Positions 1 through 6,558 are shown, counted from the stretch's first letter. The stretch: DNA of 10,207 nucleotides from Planctomycetota bacterium (GCA_021160625.1 JAGHCE010000198.1:1-10207); one strand, 5' to 3'. Numbers and translations: made by a program. Notes: generated from the sequence alone by a model not told the origin.

Positions 1-1134
1 GTCGACGGGGCCGCCACCGGCGAGGAACCAGCGCGTGAGGACGCCGGCGAGGCCTTCGATAGTGCCGGAGGAGGAGCCCCCGGCAACGACGACTTCCGGG
101 ACGAACTTGTTCGTGCCTTCGGCAAGGACGGTGGCGATATTGACCATCGCCGTAGGGGTCTGCCCGAGAGCGTCAACTTGGGCCTGAAGGCGGTCGCCCT
201 GGCCATACCGATTGCCTTGACCTTGGCGCCCTGGGCGGTGCCGGTCTTTTCGACGTACTCAGACTCGCCGTCGGCCTCGGCCTTTCGCCCTTTTGCGTTG
301 TTTGTCTTGATGTCGATCGAGACGTGGGACTTGGCGAGATCCTGCTGCATATCAGCGGTCCCCTTGGCATTCTCCATATCTATGCGCTGTTTCTGTGCTT
401 CCTCCTGCATCTTGTAGGTAGCGATTTCCTGGTTGGCGATCTCCCTGTCGGTCAGGACCTTGACCAGCTGCACAGGCAGGACGACGTCCTGGATATAGAC
501 CCCCGGGGGTTCCACCTTGTACTGCCGCAGCTCGCGCTTGATGTGTTCCAGGGCTTCCTGTTGTACTTGTTGGCGCGTTTCGATGAACCTGATTGCGGGC
601 ATACTCTGGAGCTTGTCACGGAAGTGGTTGCCGACGGCTGCCTGCAGGGCTTCCTGCACGAGGTTTTGCATCGTTCCCACCATCGAGATTACCCACGGCG
701 CCTTCGTGTCGGCCACGTGTATCTGAACCTGCAGGTCGATAGAAAACTCAAACCCCTCGCGGCTCTTCGCCAGGATGGACTTGAGGTGCTGGTCCAGGTC
801 GTGTGCGTGTGAAACCGCTTCTGCCCAGTTCAGCGTCAGGATGGCCGTGGGGACGACCTCGCACTGGTAGCAGTGCGGGTTGATGGGGTATTTGCCCGTC
901 CGCAACGGCTCCTGCCATATGCCCCTGTGACCGGGGCGCACGAGCGCGCCGAACTTGAACTCCTCGCCCGAGGTGTCCTGCCTCACCCCGAAACGCGATC
1001 GGGCTGTCCTCCGAAAGATTTCTGAAGGAAAATCTCTTCGCCAACAGACCCACCTGCGTCGGCCCGACGATGTGTATCGACCTGAGCACGATGAGGACCA
1101 GCACCGCTGCCGCAATGACAATCGCCATCGTCAT
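1..1134 (-). pseudogene. SPFH/band-7 (flotillin-like) membrane protein, frame-disrupted, truncated by window edge
   Basis: Reading leftward, the gene begins with about 52 residues holding one hydrophobic segment (AIVIAAAVLVLIVL) and the motif SPIAFRGEAG. The open frame then shifts near 976-990, and the second frame reads QDTSGEEFKFGALVRPG and IRFIETRQQVQQEALEH, then a charged coiled-coil part (REIANQEIATYKMQEEAQ). It shifts again near 181-187, back to the first frame, which gives ALGQTPTAMVNIATVLAEG and FVPEVVVAGG up to the window edge. These are hallmarks of SPFH proteins, which form oligomeric membrane scaffolds. The start is ATG at 1134, with GGGAGG at 1148-1143 spaced 8 nt; the GTG at 1143 would sit directly on the SD. 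From memory of the family, intact members (about 700 residues) have some 250 residues between the FRGEAG and QDTSG motifs, so an internal deletion is possible. Sequencing or assembly error is the alternative for one or both breaks. Confidence 0.75.
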
Positions 1135-1201
1135 CGTAACCACCTCCCAAAATGAGAACTTCGACCCCTACAGAAGACGCTACACCGTCCGGCGAGGAGA
1201 T

Positions 1202-1230
1202 ATTCGCAGGAATCGCCGGCCGTGTGTCAA
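1202..1230 (-). promoter_or_regulatory. Candidate promoter for the SPFH gene
   Basis: On the minus strand a perfect TTGACA (1230-1225) is followed at 17 nt by a weak -10 (GCGAAT, 1207-1202). It lies about 70 nt upstream of the SPFH start, between the HTH gene and the SPFH gene. The -35 is convincing and the -10 is poor. Confidence 0.3.
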
Positions 1231-1292
1231 AATACCCCCACCTTTCTTTCCCTGCCTCCGCCTCCTCTCCGCCTGCGGTGCCGCTGGGGGCC

Positions 1293-1619
1293 TCAGTCCA
1301 GCTCCATAGGCAGGCGGGGCTGGGAAGGTGTGATGCGGCGCTGGAGGTTGCCGGAGGGGGTTGCCTGGAGGCCTACGCTCTTCCAGGACTCGGTCTCAAG
1401 CCACTGGTCGAGGACGCTTTTCTTGAAACGGATGGTCGTGCCCATTCGCGCCACGGGGACCTTGCCATCGCGGACGTAGCGGTACAGGACCTGGTCGTTT
1501 ATCTGCAGGTACTCGGCGGCCTGCTTGACGGTCATCACCTCGGGAAATGCCCCTTGTGGCGCCTTTGCGGGCTCTTGTTTTGCAGCAGGCTTTTTTTCCG
1601 GCATTTTTTTCTTGGGCAT
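1293..1619 (-). CDS. Small excisionase/MerR-type helix-turn-helix DNA-binding protein
   Basis: A 108-residue protein. Residues 1-26 are a Lys/Pro/Ala-rich, probably disordered tail. Residues 29-76 match the helix-turn-helix 17 / excisionase family (MTVKQAAEYLQI, VLYRYVRDGKVPVAR, IRFKKSVLDQWLE), with the usual recognition helix, basic wing and closing helix. Residues 77-108 are low in hydrophobics. Such proteins bind DNA as small regulators or recombination directionality factors; no integrase or phage gene is in view, so a regulatory role is likelier. The start is uncertain. ATG 1619 is chosen because the domain and tail begin well after it; a GTG at 1673 in the same frame would add 18 basic residues, and neither has a clear SD. 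It lies 203 bp downstream of the aldolase on the same strand, so it could be a local regulator of the BMC operon, but nothing in the sequence proves that. Confidence 0.7.
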   Translation of the reverse strand: MPKKKMPEKKPAAKQEPAKAPQGAFPEVMTVKQAAEYLQINDQVLYRYVRDGKVPVARMGTTIRFKKSVLDQWLETESWKSVGLQATPSGNLQRRITPSQPRLPMELD

Positions 1620-1694
1620 TTTTATGTCTTGTTGTCCCGTTCCAGGGTTCCGCGTGCGCCGAGGTTTACCCACCGTGGAGGGCGCACCGAATGG

Positions 1695-1797
1695 GTAGGG
1701 CGGACATTCCTGTCTGCCGTTGTTTGTTTCGTGTGCGCTAAAGCCCTACATAAGAATTTCCAACCTTTCGCGGGCGCGGCAAGCGGCGCCCCTACAA
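1695..1797. repeat. Palindromic, MITE/REP-like repeat between aldolase and HTH genes
   Basis: The segment begins GTAGGGCGG (1695) and ends GGCGCCCCTAC (1785-1795), so its ends are imperfect inverted repeats (GTAGGG / CCCTAC). Inside, 1699-1706 and 1711-1718 pair as GGCGGACA/TGTCTGCC with a TTCC loop and one G-T wobble, and 1772-1777 and 1786-1791 pair as GGGCGC/GCGCCC. This is the shape of a paired REP or small non-autonomous element. The GGCGGACATTCCTGTC core looks like a family dispersed in some environmental genomes, but that is recollection and needs a genome-wide count. It could also end transcription of the BMC operon. Confidence 0.5.
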
Positions 1798-1822
1798 CCG
1801 GACTGCTTCTACTTGGAGCCAT

Positions 1823-2554
1823 TCAGGTCCCCGACGCCTTGATGCCTTCGGCGACCGCGTCGGCGATTTTCTCGATGTCCACACCCTGTGGGCTGATCGG
1901 GCAAACGGAGGTATCAACACTGTGGCCCAATGTCGCGGCGTTTTTCTCCAGTCTTTCAAGCTCCTCGGCCGAGAGCACCCGTACGCCGCCCAGGAGCCTC
2001 GCCGAAACGACAATTTGGGCGAACTGCTCGATTTTTTCCATCCGCTCCCACGCGGTGGGAAGGTCCGGCCCCACCGTAACCGCCCCGTGCCTGTCAAGAA
2101 GCAGCGCTTCGTGGTTGCCGATGAGCTCCTCGATGGCCTTGGCGCCCTCCGGTGACGAAGGCGTGGCATAGCGCGCCGTCGGCACGGTCCCCATATAGAC
2201 GAGGACCTCCGGCATTACGCACTCTTCGAGCGTGATGCCCGCTACCGTCATCGCAACCGCCGTCGGCGGGTGTGCGTGAACGACGGCCTGGACGTCGCCT
2301 CGCTTGCGGTAGACCGCAAGGTGCAGCGCCAGTTCGCTTGTGGGCTTGCCGCTGCCGATGGGTGCCCCGTCGAGGTCGGTTACGACGAGGTCGTCGGGCT
2401 TCATAAAGCCCTTCGACAGGCCCGACGGCGTCACCAATAGCCTTCCGCGCGGCAGACGCACGGAGATGTTGCCGTCCGCGCCCGCGATAAGTCCCCTCTG
2501 ATACAAGCGGCGCCCTATTTCGCAGACAAGCGCCCTCGTTTCCCGCTCGGTCAT
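1823..2554 (-). CDS. Class II aldolase (fuculose/rhamnulose-phosphate type), BMC-associated
   Basis: A 243-residue member of the class II aldolase/adducin family, which uses Zn2+ to split a ketose phosphate into DHAP and an aldehyde such as lactaldehyde. Visible signatures: DGNIS (27-31) and TPSG (42-45) for phosphate binding, KPTSE (70-74) with the probable catalytic Glu74, HAHPP (93-97) giving zinc ligands His93 and His95, and RHG with His156 as third ligand. Residues 1-205 cover the usual fold. After a linker (about 207-223) the last 19 residues form an amphipathic helix-like segment (VDIEKIADAVAEGIKA), as in encapsulation peptides that send enzymes into BMCs. The start ATG overlaps the stop of the preceding BMC-P gene as ATGA, so translation is probably coupled. 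It is the last gene of the operon. The exact sugar phosphate cannot be read from the sequence; a dehydrogenase-free epimerase relative is a less likely alternative. Confidence 0.9.
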   Translation of the reverse strand: MTERETRALVCEIGRRLYQRGLIAGADGNISVRLPRGRLLVTPSGLSKGFMKPDDLVVTDLDGAPIGSGKPTSELALHLAVYRKRGDVQAVVHAHPPTAVAMTVAGITLEECVMPEVLVYMGTVPTARYATPSSPEGAKAIEELIGNHEALLLDRHGAVTVGPDLPTAWERMEKIEQFAQIVVSARLLGGVRVLSAEELERLEKNAATLGHSVDTSVCPISPQGVDIEKIADAVAEGIKASGT

Positions 2555-2817
2555 TTCGCCACCTCGTCAACTATCCCCACCACCGCTTGATGAATCGGCG
2601 CCGTTCTTTGCCCCACAAGTTCGCGCACGCTTGAGCCCTCCCGCATCAGCAAAACCCTGTCCCCCACGCCGGCATCCACCAAGTCAACAGCAATGACGCT
2701 GGTTTCGGAGGGCTTGCCGCTCGTGGTTTCCGGCCGCACCAGGAGGAGCTTGTGCCCCTCATGCGCTTCCACCTTGACGGTGGCGACGACATTCCCCACA
2801 ACCCGGCCCAGAAGCAT
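2551..2817 (-). CDS. BMC-P pentameric vertex shell protein (EutN/CcmL family)
   Basis: An 88-residue EutN/CcmL protein, about the normal length for the family. It opens with the typical MLLGRVVGNVVATVK strand, continues with HKLLLVRPE, then VIAVDLVDAGVGDRVLLM (the glycine-rich family core), and ends with AVVGIVDEV. Family members assemble as pentamers that cap the vertices of polyhedral shells. The start overlaps the stop of the upstream BMC-P gene by one base (TGATG), and its own stop overlaps the aldolase start, so the last three genes are tightly packed. It is one of three diverged BMC-P paralogues in the operon, a trait known from PVM-type loci. Confidence 0.93.
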   Translation of the reverse strand: MLLGRVVGNVVATVKVEAHEGHKLLLVRPETTSGKPSETSVIAVDLVDAGVGDRVLLMREGSSVRELVGQRTAPIHQAVVGIVDEVAK

Positions 2818-3119
2818 CAGCCTTTGCCTTTCCCGCCGGGCCCGCCGCCGTCCGGCACCGCCATTACGTCGTCAACGTGCCCGACAACTGCAAGGTCCAC
2901 CGGCACGAACGGCTCGTCAAGCGCCATCGACGCCTCGCGCCCCGTGCAAACGTAGACAAGCTCGCCGGGCCCCGCCCCAACGGCGTCGGTGGCGACGGCC
3001 TGCGGACCCTCGGCCTTGCCGTTCTCGTCGACGGGCTCCACCACTAGGAGTTTGACGCCGTTTAATCCCTCGACCTTGCGGGTCGCGACGACTGTGCCGA
3101 TTACCTTTGCCAGGTACAC
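2817..3119 (-). CDS. BMC-P pentameric vertex shell protein with Gly/Lys-rich tail
   Basis: A 100-residue EutN/CcmL protein. The core runs from YLAKVIGTVVATRKVEG through VKLLVVEPVDENG and AVGAGPGELVYVCTGREA to DLAVVGHVDDV (about residue 85). The last dozen residues are a low-complexity tail (PDGGGPGGKGKG) absent from the other two BMC-P proteins here. The start is GTG at 3119, with GAGG about 6-8 nt upstream in minus-strand orientation. It follows the PduT-like gene by 20 bp and overlaps the next BMC-P gene by one base. It should occupy shell vertices; whether the three paralogues form separate or mixed pentamers cannot be told. Confidence 0.93.
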   Translation of the reverse strand: MYLAKVIGTVVATRKVEGLNGVKLLVVEPVDENGKAEGPQAVATDAVGAGPGELVYVCTGREASMALDEPFVPVDLAVVGHVDDVMAVPDGGGPGGKGKG

Positions 3120-3139
3120 TTCTCTTCCTCAGCCCGTTT

Positions 3140-3685
3140 TCATACCAGAAACGCCTCGATCGCCGGGTCGGGGTTCGCCAGGATCGTCGTTTCGACGAGC
3201 CTGTTATGCTCGCGCGCTATGGCGGCGCCGGCCTCGACGGCGGCCTGCACGTCCGGCAGAGCGCCGCAGAAGACCACAAATGACTTCCCAGCCATCCCCA
3301 CCGCCAGCCGCACGACTGCAAGGTCCACCGGTGCGGCCTTGCAGGCGGCGTCCGCGGCCAGAAGCGCGCTTGCAACCGCCCGGGTCTCAATGAGACCCAC
3401 CGGAGCGAAAACCTGCGGCTTCGACCGCTCGTTGAGAACGCTCGGCAGCGCCTCGTGGGGGCGGGCCAGAAACAGGCTGTCCACGATGAGCTCGCCCGCC
3501 ACACCACGGCCCGTCTCGATCGACTCCTCGACCGCGGCCACCTCCCCCTCGATAAGGACGATGTAGCGCCCAGGGCAGATGGGCCGCGCCTGGAGAACGG
3601 TAACAGGAGCGCGCTTGACCATCTCGTCGAGGGCCTTGACGCCGCGCGCTATCGAGCTCGTTTCCAAAAGGGCAATGCTTCTCAT
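3140..3685 (-). CDS. BMC-T tandem-domain shell protein, PduT-like, candidate Fe-S site
   Basis: A 181-residue protein with two fused BMC domains (about 3-85 and 96-178), so it should form a pseudohexameric trimer facet tile. Domain 1 starts IALLETSSIARGVKALDEM and domain 2 starts VGLIETRAVASALLAAD, both in the standard, non-permuted order. The pore loop of domain 1 reads ICPGRY with Cys37, matching the position of Cys38 in Salmonella PduT (ICPGKF), which ligates a [4Fe-4S] cluster at the trimer axis. A redox or electron-transfer role across the shell is therefore plausible by homology. The ATG at 3685 starts 6 bp after the aldehyde dehydrogenase stop, with GAGG spaced 4 nt. It is distinct from the other tandem shell protein at the head of the operon. 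Confidence 0.9.
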   Translation of the reverse strand: MRSIALLETSSIARGVKALDEMVKRAPVTVLQARPICPGRYIVLIEGEVAAVEESIETGRGVAGELIVDSLFLARPHEALPSVLNERSKPQVFAPVGLIETRAVASALLAADAACKAAPVDLAVVRLAVGMAGKSFVVFCGALPDVQAAVEAGAAIAREHNRLVETTILANPDPAIEAFLV

Positions 3686-3691
3686 GCGGCC

Positions 3692-5152
3692 TCACACTAT
3701 CCTGAAAGCCCCTACAAGCACGCAGCGGCGCCGCCTCACGAAATTCCTCGCCGACGTGACCCCCTCCCCGGTCGCAGAGGCGATCGTAAACGACGTGTGC
3801 CCCTCGCCCCCTGCGCCGATGCCCGCCACCGCCGGGCCGTTCTTGACGAAGACGGCAGAGTCCATCGCGCGCGCCATCGCCGAGAGGGCCTCGACGTTCG
3901 TCGAATGCATAACCGCGCTGTGGCGCCTCCCGCCATCAATCTTCTTCGCCAGGTCTATTGCCTCGTCGACGTTCGGAACCCTTATAAGCGGTATCGCCGG
4001 CATCAGCTGCTCCGTCCAGACGAACGGGTCGGCGGCATCAACCTCGGCGAAAAGTATGCGCGGCGTGGCGGTCCCCTCCATTCCCAAGGCGGTCAAGAGA
4101 ACCGAGGCGTCCTTCCCGACGTACGTCCTGTCCGGGATACCCTCCTTCGAGGGGCTCCCCGGCTCGGCGAGCGCGACCTGTGCCAAACGCTGCCAGTCCT
4201 TGCGGGGCAGCTCGAAAGCGTTCGCCTCTAAGAGCGCCGCCTTGAGGTCGGCCGCCACGGGGTCAGTACATATGATTTCCTTCTCGTCCACGCAGACGAT
4301 GTTATTGTCGAAGCCGGCGCCTTCCACGATTGCACGGGCCGCCTGCGCAACGTCGGCGGTCTCGTCGACGACGACGGGTGGATTTCCGGGCCCGGCCGCG
4401 ATTACCTTCCTGCCGGCGGCGAAAGCCGCCTTGACGACCCCGGGGCCGCCGGTGACCACCAGCAGTGCGATCCCCTCGTGATGCATAAGCGCCTGTGCGG
4501 TCTCGATTGTGGATCTCGTGACCGTGGCGACCAGGTTTGCCGGGCCGCCGGCATCCACAATGGCGGCGTTTATGCCCCGGATGCAGTCGACGGTGACCCC
4601 GGCCGCACCGGGGTGGGGGTTGAAAACGACCCCATTTCCCGCGGCGATCATCGAAATAACGTTGTTGATTACGGTGGCGATGGGATTCGTCGAAGGCAGG
4701 ATTGAGCCGATGACCCCCCAAGGGGCAAGTTCCTCAATGGTAAGGCCGTGGTCGCCGCTTATTGCCGAGGCATTGAGGTCCTCGACGCCGGGGGTCTTTT
4801 GCAATGCTAAACTATTCTTTGTTATTTTGTCTTTTACACGACCCATCCCCGTTTCTTCCACGGCCTGGCGGGCCCAGCGCTCGTTTTCGCGCGCCGCCGC
4901 GGCCCGCACCGCTGCAACCACTTTCCTACGCAGCTCGAGCGGCAGGCGGATGTATTCGTCGAAGGCTTTTCGTGCGGCGTTTACGGCCGCATCGATGGTA
5001 TCAAGGGCTCCGGAGAGGCTTTCGGGCAGTTGCAGGAGGTAAGCCTCCCCGGAGCGTCGTGGGGTGGGTATCTCTGGTGTCGACCGGTTTCCCTCGAGCC
5101 GGTCGAGCACTTTTTCCACAATGGCCCGTACTGTCTGGCTGTCTACGGGCAC
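3692..5152 (-). CDS. CoA-acylating aldehyde dehydrogenase (PduP-like), BMC-targeted
   Basis: A 486-residue aldehyde dehydrogenase of the PduP/EutE type, which oxidises an aldehyde to acyl-CoA with NAD+ and CoA. Residues 36-470 hold the fold: APWGVIGSILPSTNP (143-157) and the NPHPGA region for cofactor binding, TGGPGVV, then AGPGNPP (253-259), and the catalytic cysteine in FDNNIVC (Cys287). The end, GEGHTSFTIASATGEGVTSA, is also typical. The first 20 residues (SQTVRAIVEKVLDRLEG) form an amphipathic helix joined by a Pro-rich linker, as in the N-terminal encapsulation peptide of PduP. The start is GTG at 5152 with GGAGG 6 nt upstream. It lies 27 bp after a BMC-P gene and 6 bp before the PduT-like gene. 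The substrate is probably lactaldehyde, judged from the neighbouring aldolase, but propionaldehyde or acetaldehyde cannot be excluded. Confidence 0.93.
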   Translation of the reverse strand: MPVDSQTVRAIVEKVLDRLEGNRSTPEIPTPRRSGEAYLLQLPESLSGALDTIDAAVNAARKAFDEYIRLPLELRRKVVAAVRAAAARENERWARQAVEETGMGRVKDKITKNSLALQKTPGVEDLNASAISGDHGLTIEELAPWGVIGSILPSTNPIATVINNVISMIAAGNGVVFNPHPGAAGVTVDCIRGINAAIVDAGGPANLVATVTRSTIETAQALMHHEGIALLVVTGGPGVVKAAFAAGRKVIAAGPGNPPVVVDETADVAQAARAIVEGAGFDNNIVCVDEKEIICTDPVAADLKAALLEANAFELPRKDWQRLAQVALAEPGSPSKEGIPDRTYVGKDASVLLTALGMEGTATPRILFAEVDAADPFVWTEQLMPAIPLIRVPNVDEAIDLAKKIDGGRRHSAVMHSTNVEALSAMARAMDSAVFVKNGPAVAGIGAGGEGHTSFTIASATGEGVTSARNFVRRRRCVLVGAFRIV

Positions 5153-5179
5153 GCAACACCTCCAGCACGAAAACGGGCG

Positions 5180-5467
5180 TTATTTCTGATAGGTAACGCG
5201 GTCGTTGACCTCAACCGTGTCCACGATGGCTACGATCGCCGCGTCAGTCGGGCGTTTGTCGGTAAGAACCGTCTGGCGCGCCGATGACCCCGTCACATAA
5301 AGGACCACCTCGCCGGCGCCTGCGCCTACTGCGTCAACGGCGACGACGTACCCCGAAGCCGGCTTGCCGTTGGGTTTGAGCGTCTCGACGACCAACATCT
5401 TGAAGTGCTTGAGCCGCTCATCCTTTGCGGAAGCCACGACCGTCCCTGTAACCTTTCCCAGGAGCAC
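5180..5467 (-). CDS. BMC-P pentameric vertex shell protein (EutN/CcmL family)
   Basis: A 95-residue EutN/CcmL protein starting LLGKVTGTVVASAKDERL, then FKMLVVETLKPNG and VAVDAVGAGAGEVVLYVTGS (the conserved Gly-rich turn), ending IVAIVDTVEV plus a short polar tail. The start is GTG at 5467, with GGAGG at 5480-5476 spaced 8 nt; the open frame runs further upstream to 5677, but that part overlaps the BMC-H gene and shows no family similarity. It follows BMC-H by 19 bp. Its leader (GGAGGATTCG) is the same as that of the BMC-H gene, suggesting both translation starts derive from a common arrangement. It should cap shell vertices. Confidence 0.93.
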   Translation of the reverse strand: MLLGKVTGTVVASAKDERLKHFKMLVVETLKPNGKPASGYVVAVDAVGAGAGEVVLYVTGSSARQTVLTDKRPTDAAIVAIVDTVEVNDRVTYQK

Positions 5468-5486
5468 TGGCGAATCCTCCAAATAC

Positions 5487-5798
5487 CTATTCCCTGCCGG
5501 CGGTGGTTTCCTGGGCTTCCTTCGTGCGGCCCAGCGGCAGCACCATATCGACGTTGATATGGGGCCTCGGGATGACGTGGACAGAGAGTAGATCCCCGAG
5601 CTTCTCCGCGCTGTGCTGCCCCGCTTCGACAGCGGCCTTGACTGCCGCCACATCGCCGCGGACGATGGCGGTGACATACCCGCCGCCGGTTTTCTCGTAG
5701 CCCACCAGCTCCACCCGCGCGGCCTTTACCATCGCGTCCGAGGCCTCAACCATCGCGGCAAAACCCTTGATCTCGATCATTCCAAGCGCTTCAGGCAT
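5487..5798 (-). CDS. BMC-H hexameric shell protein (PduA/EutM-like)
   Basis: A 103-residue single-domain BMC protein, the main facet tile. Residues 3-90 show the full signature: ALGMIEIKGFAAMVEASDAM, then VGYEKTGGGYVTAIVRGDV (pore loop, with Gly38-Gly40 lining the central pore where PduA has a serine), AAVKAAVEAG, and VIPRPHINVDMVLP near the end. About 13 polar residues follow. The all-glycine pore loop should leave a comparatively open, uncharged pore. The ATG at 5798 has a strong AGGAGG (5811-5806) 7 nt upstream, as expected for the most abundant shell protein. It lies 45 bp after the CcmP-like gene and is the only BMC-H gene in the operon. Confidence 0.95.
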   Translation of the reverse strand: MPEALGMIEIKGFAAMVEASDAMVKAARVELVGYEKTGGGYVTAIVRGDVAAVKAAVEAGQHSAEKLGDLLSVHVIPRPHINVDMVLPLGRTKEAQETTAGRE

Positions 5799-5843
5799 AC
5801 CGAATCCTCCTGCAATAAGGGGACAACAAGCCCCAGAAACCGG

Positions 5844-6470
5844 CTATTCCCGCCAGTCGGTCCGTCCGGGGATATTTTCAAGCGCCCTTGAAGCCGCCGC
5901 CGCACCCTCGACGACGTCGGCCTCCTCGCCTGCGAGGTACACGCGGCCGTACGCTCCGAACGTGCGGACCTCGACAATGTTTATTTCGGCGGCCTTCTCG
6001 GCCTCGTTGGCCGCCAGGGCCGCCCAGCCGGCCGGCTCCGTCTCTAAGATGTAAAGTGTCTGGCCGCCGAGGATCATCTGCCCGTGACGCGTCCTGTTGA
6101 TAAGCTGCGTGTGGTAGTCGTCCACGTGGCGGATCACCTGCTGGGTCACCGTTCGCGGACTGTATCTCTGGTCTGCCGTAATGTCCAGTGAGTCGAGGAT
6201 CGCCCGCCCCGCATGGCGGACGTCTCCCTGGCTTTTCCCGTGAATCTCCAGAAGCCCGAAGGCCCTTTCCACGATCATCATCCCCGGCATCACCCCCGTG
6301 GCCTTTATGGCTACATCGGTGAGGGCATTGATTTCCATCCCCGGGGCCACCTCGAGATAGAGCGCCGCCTCACCCGCAACCGGCAGGAACCCCTTGGCCA
6401 CCGTGGCGATAAACGAGGCGAACTGCGGCTGCAGAGAGTCAAGGAACGCGTATGTCCTCAGTTCGACCAT
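5844..6470 (-). CDS. Tandem, permuted BMC shell protein (CcmP/CsoS1D-like, gated pore)
   Basis: A 208-residue tandem BMC protein closely resembling carboxysome CcmP/CsoS1D. Matching stretches include VELRTYAFLDSLQPQFASF, ATVAKGFLPVAG, GMEINALTDVAIKA, VERAFGLLEIHG, INRTRHGQMILGGQTLY and ALAANEAEKAAEINI. The order of elements is that of permuted BMC domains (about 3-95 and 106-200). In that family trimers stack face to face into a double disk whose large pore opens and closes through a Glu-Arg pair; here Glu68-Arg69 stand at the equivalent place. It may be a gated door for large substrates or cofactors. The ATG at 6470 gives the family length and homology begins there. No clear SD precedes it, unlike most of the operon. 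It is the first gene of the operon. An upstream in-frame extension to 6698 is not supported. Confidence 0.93.
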   Translation of the reverse strand: MVELRTYAFLDSLQPQFASFIATVAKGFLPVAGEAALYLEVAPGMEINALTDVAIKATGVMPGMMIVERAFGLLEIHGKSQGDVRHAGRAILDSLDITADQRYSPRTVTQQVIRHVDDYHTQLINRTRHGQMILGGQTLYILETEPAGWAALAANEAEKAAEINIVEVRTFGAYGRVYLAGEEADVVEGAAAASRALENIPGRTDWRE

Positions 6471-6544
6471 AGGTTCAGTCTGCCCAGAGGCCGCATATCC
6501 ACGCCGGCAACACCCGTTATCTCCCAAGAGGTGAACCACCCGCC

Positions 6545-6558
6545 GTATAATATTATAC
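6545..6558. promoter_or_regulatory. Perfect 14-bp palindrome GTATAATATTATAC
   Basis: The palindrome contains TATAAT on both strands (plus 6546-6551, minus 6557-6552). Ten of its bases plus one (ATATTATACA, 6550-6559) recur exactly at 6614-6623, 64 bp away. It could be a third -10 element or a dimeric repressor site 75-88 bp before the first shell gene. No good -35 accompanies it. Confidence 0.45.

Noticed and set aside
1152..2171. 339-codon plus-strand open frame
   Set aside because: It covers the complements of the HTH gene, the repeat and part of the aldolase, and has low-complexity Ser/Ala-rich sequence.
3579..4481. 300-codon plus-strand open frame
   Set aside because: It is antisense to the aldehyde dehydrogenase and PduT-like gene, whose minus-strand products are unmistakable.
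5468..5677. Upstream extension of the BMC-P frame into the BMC-H gene
   Set aside because: It overlaps the BMC-H coding region in another frame; the EutN domain starts at GTG 5467, which has a good SD.
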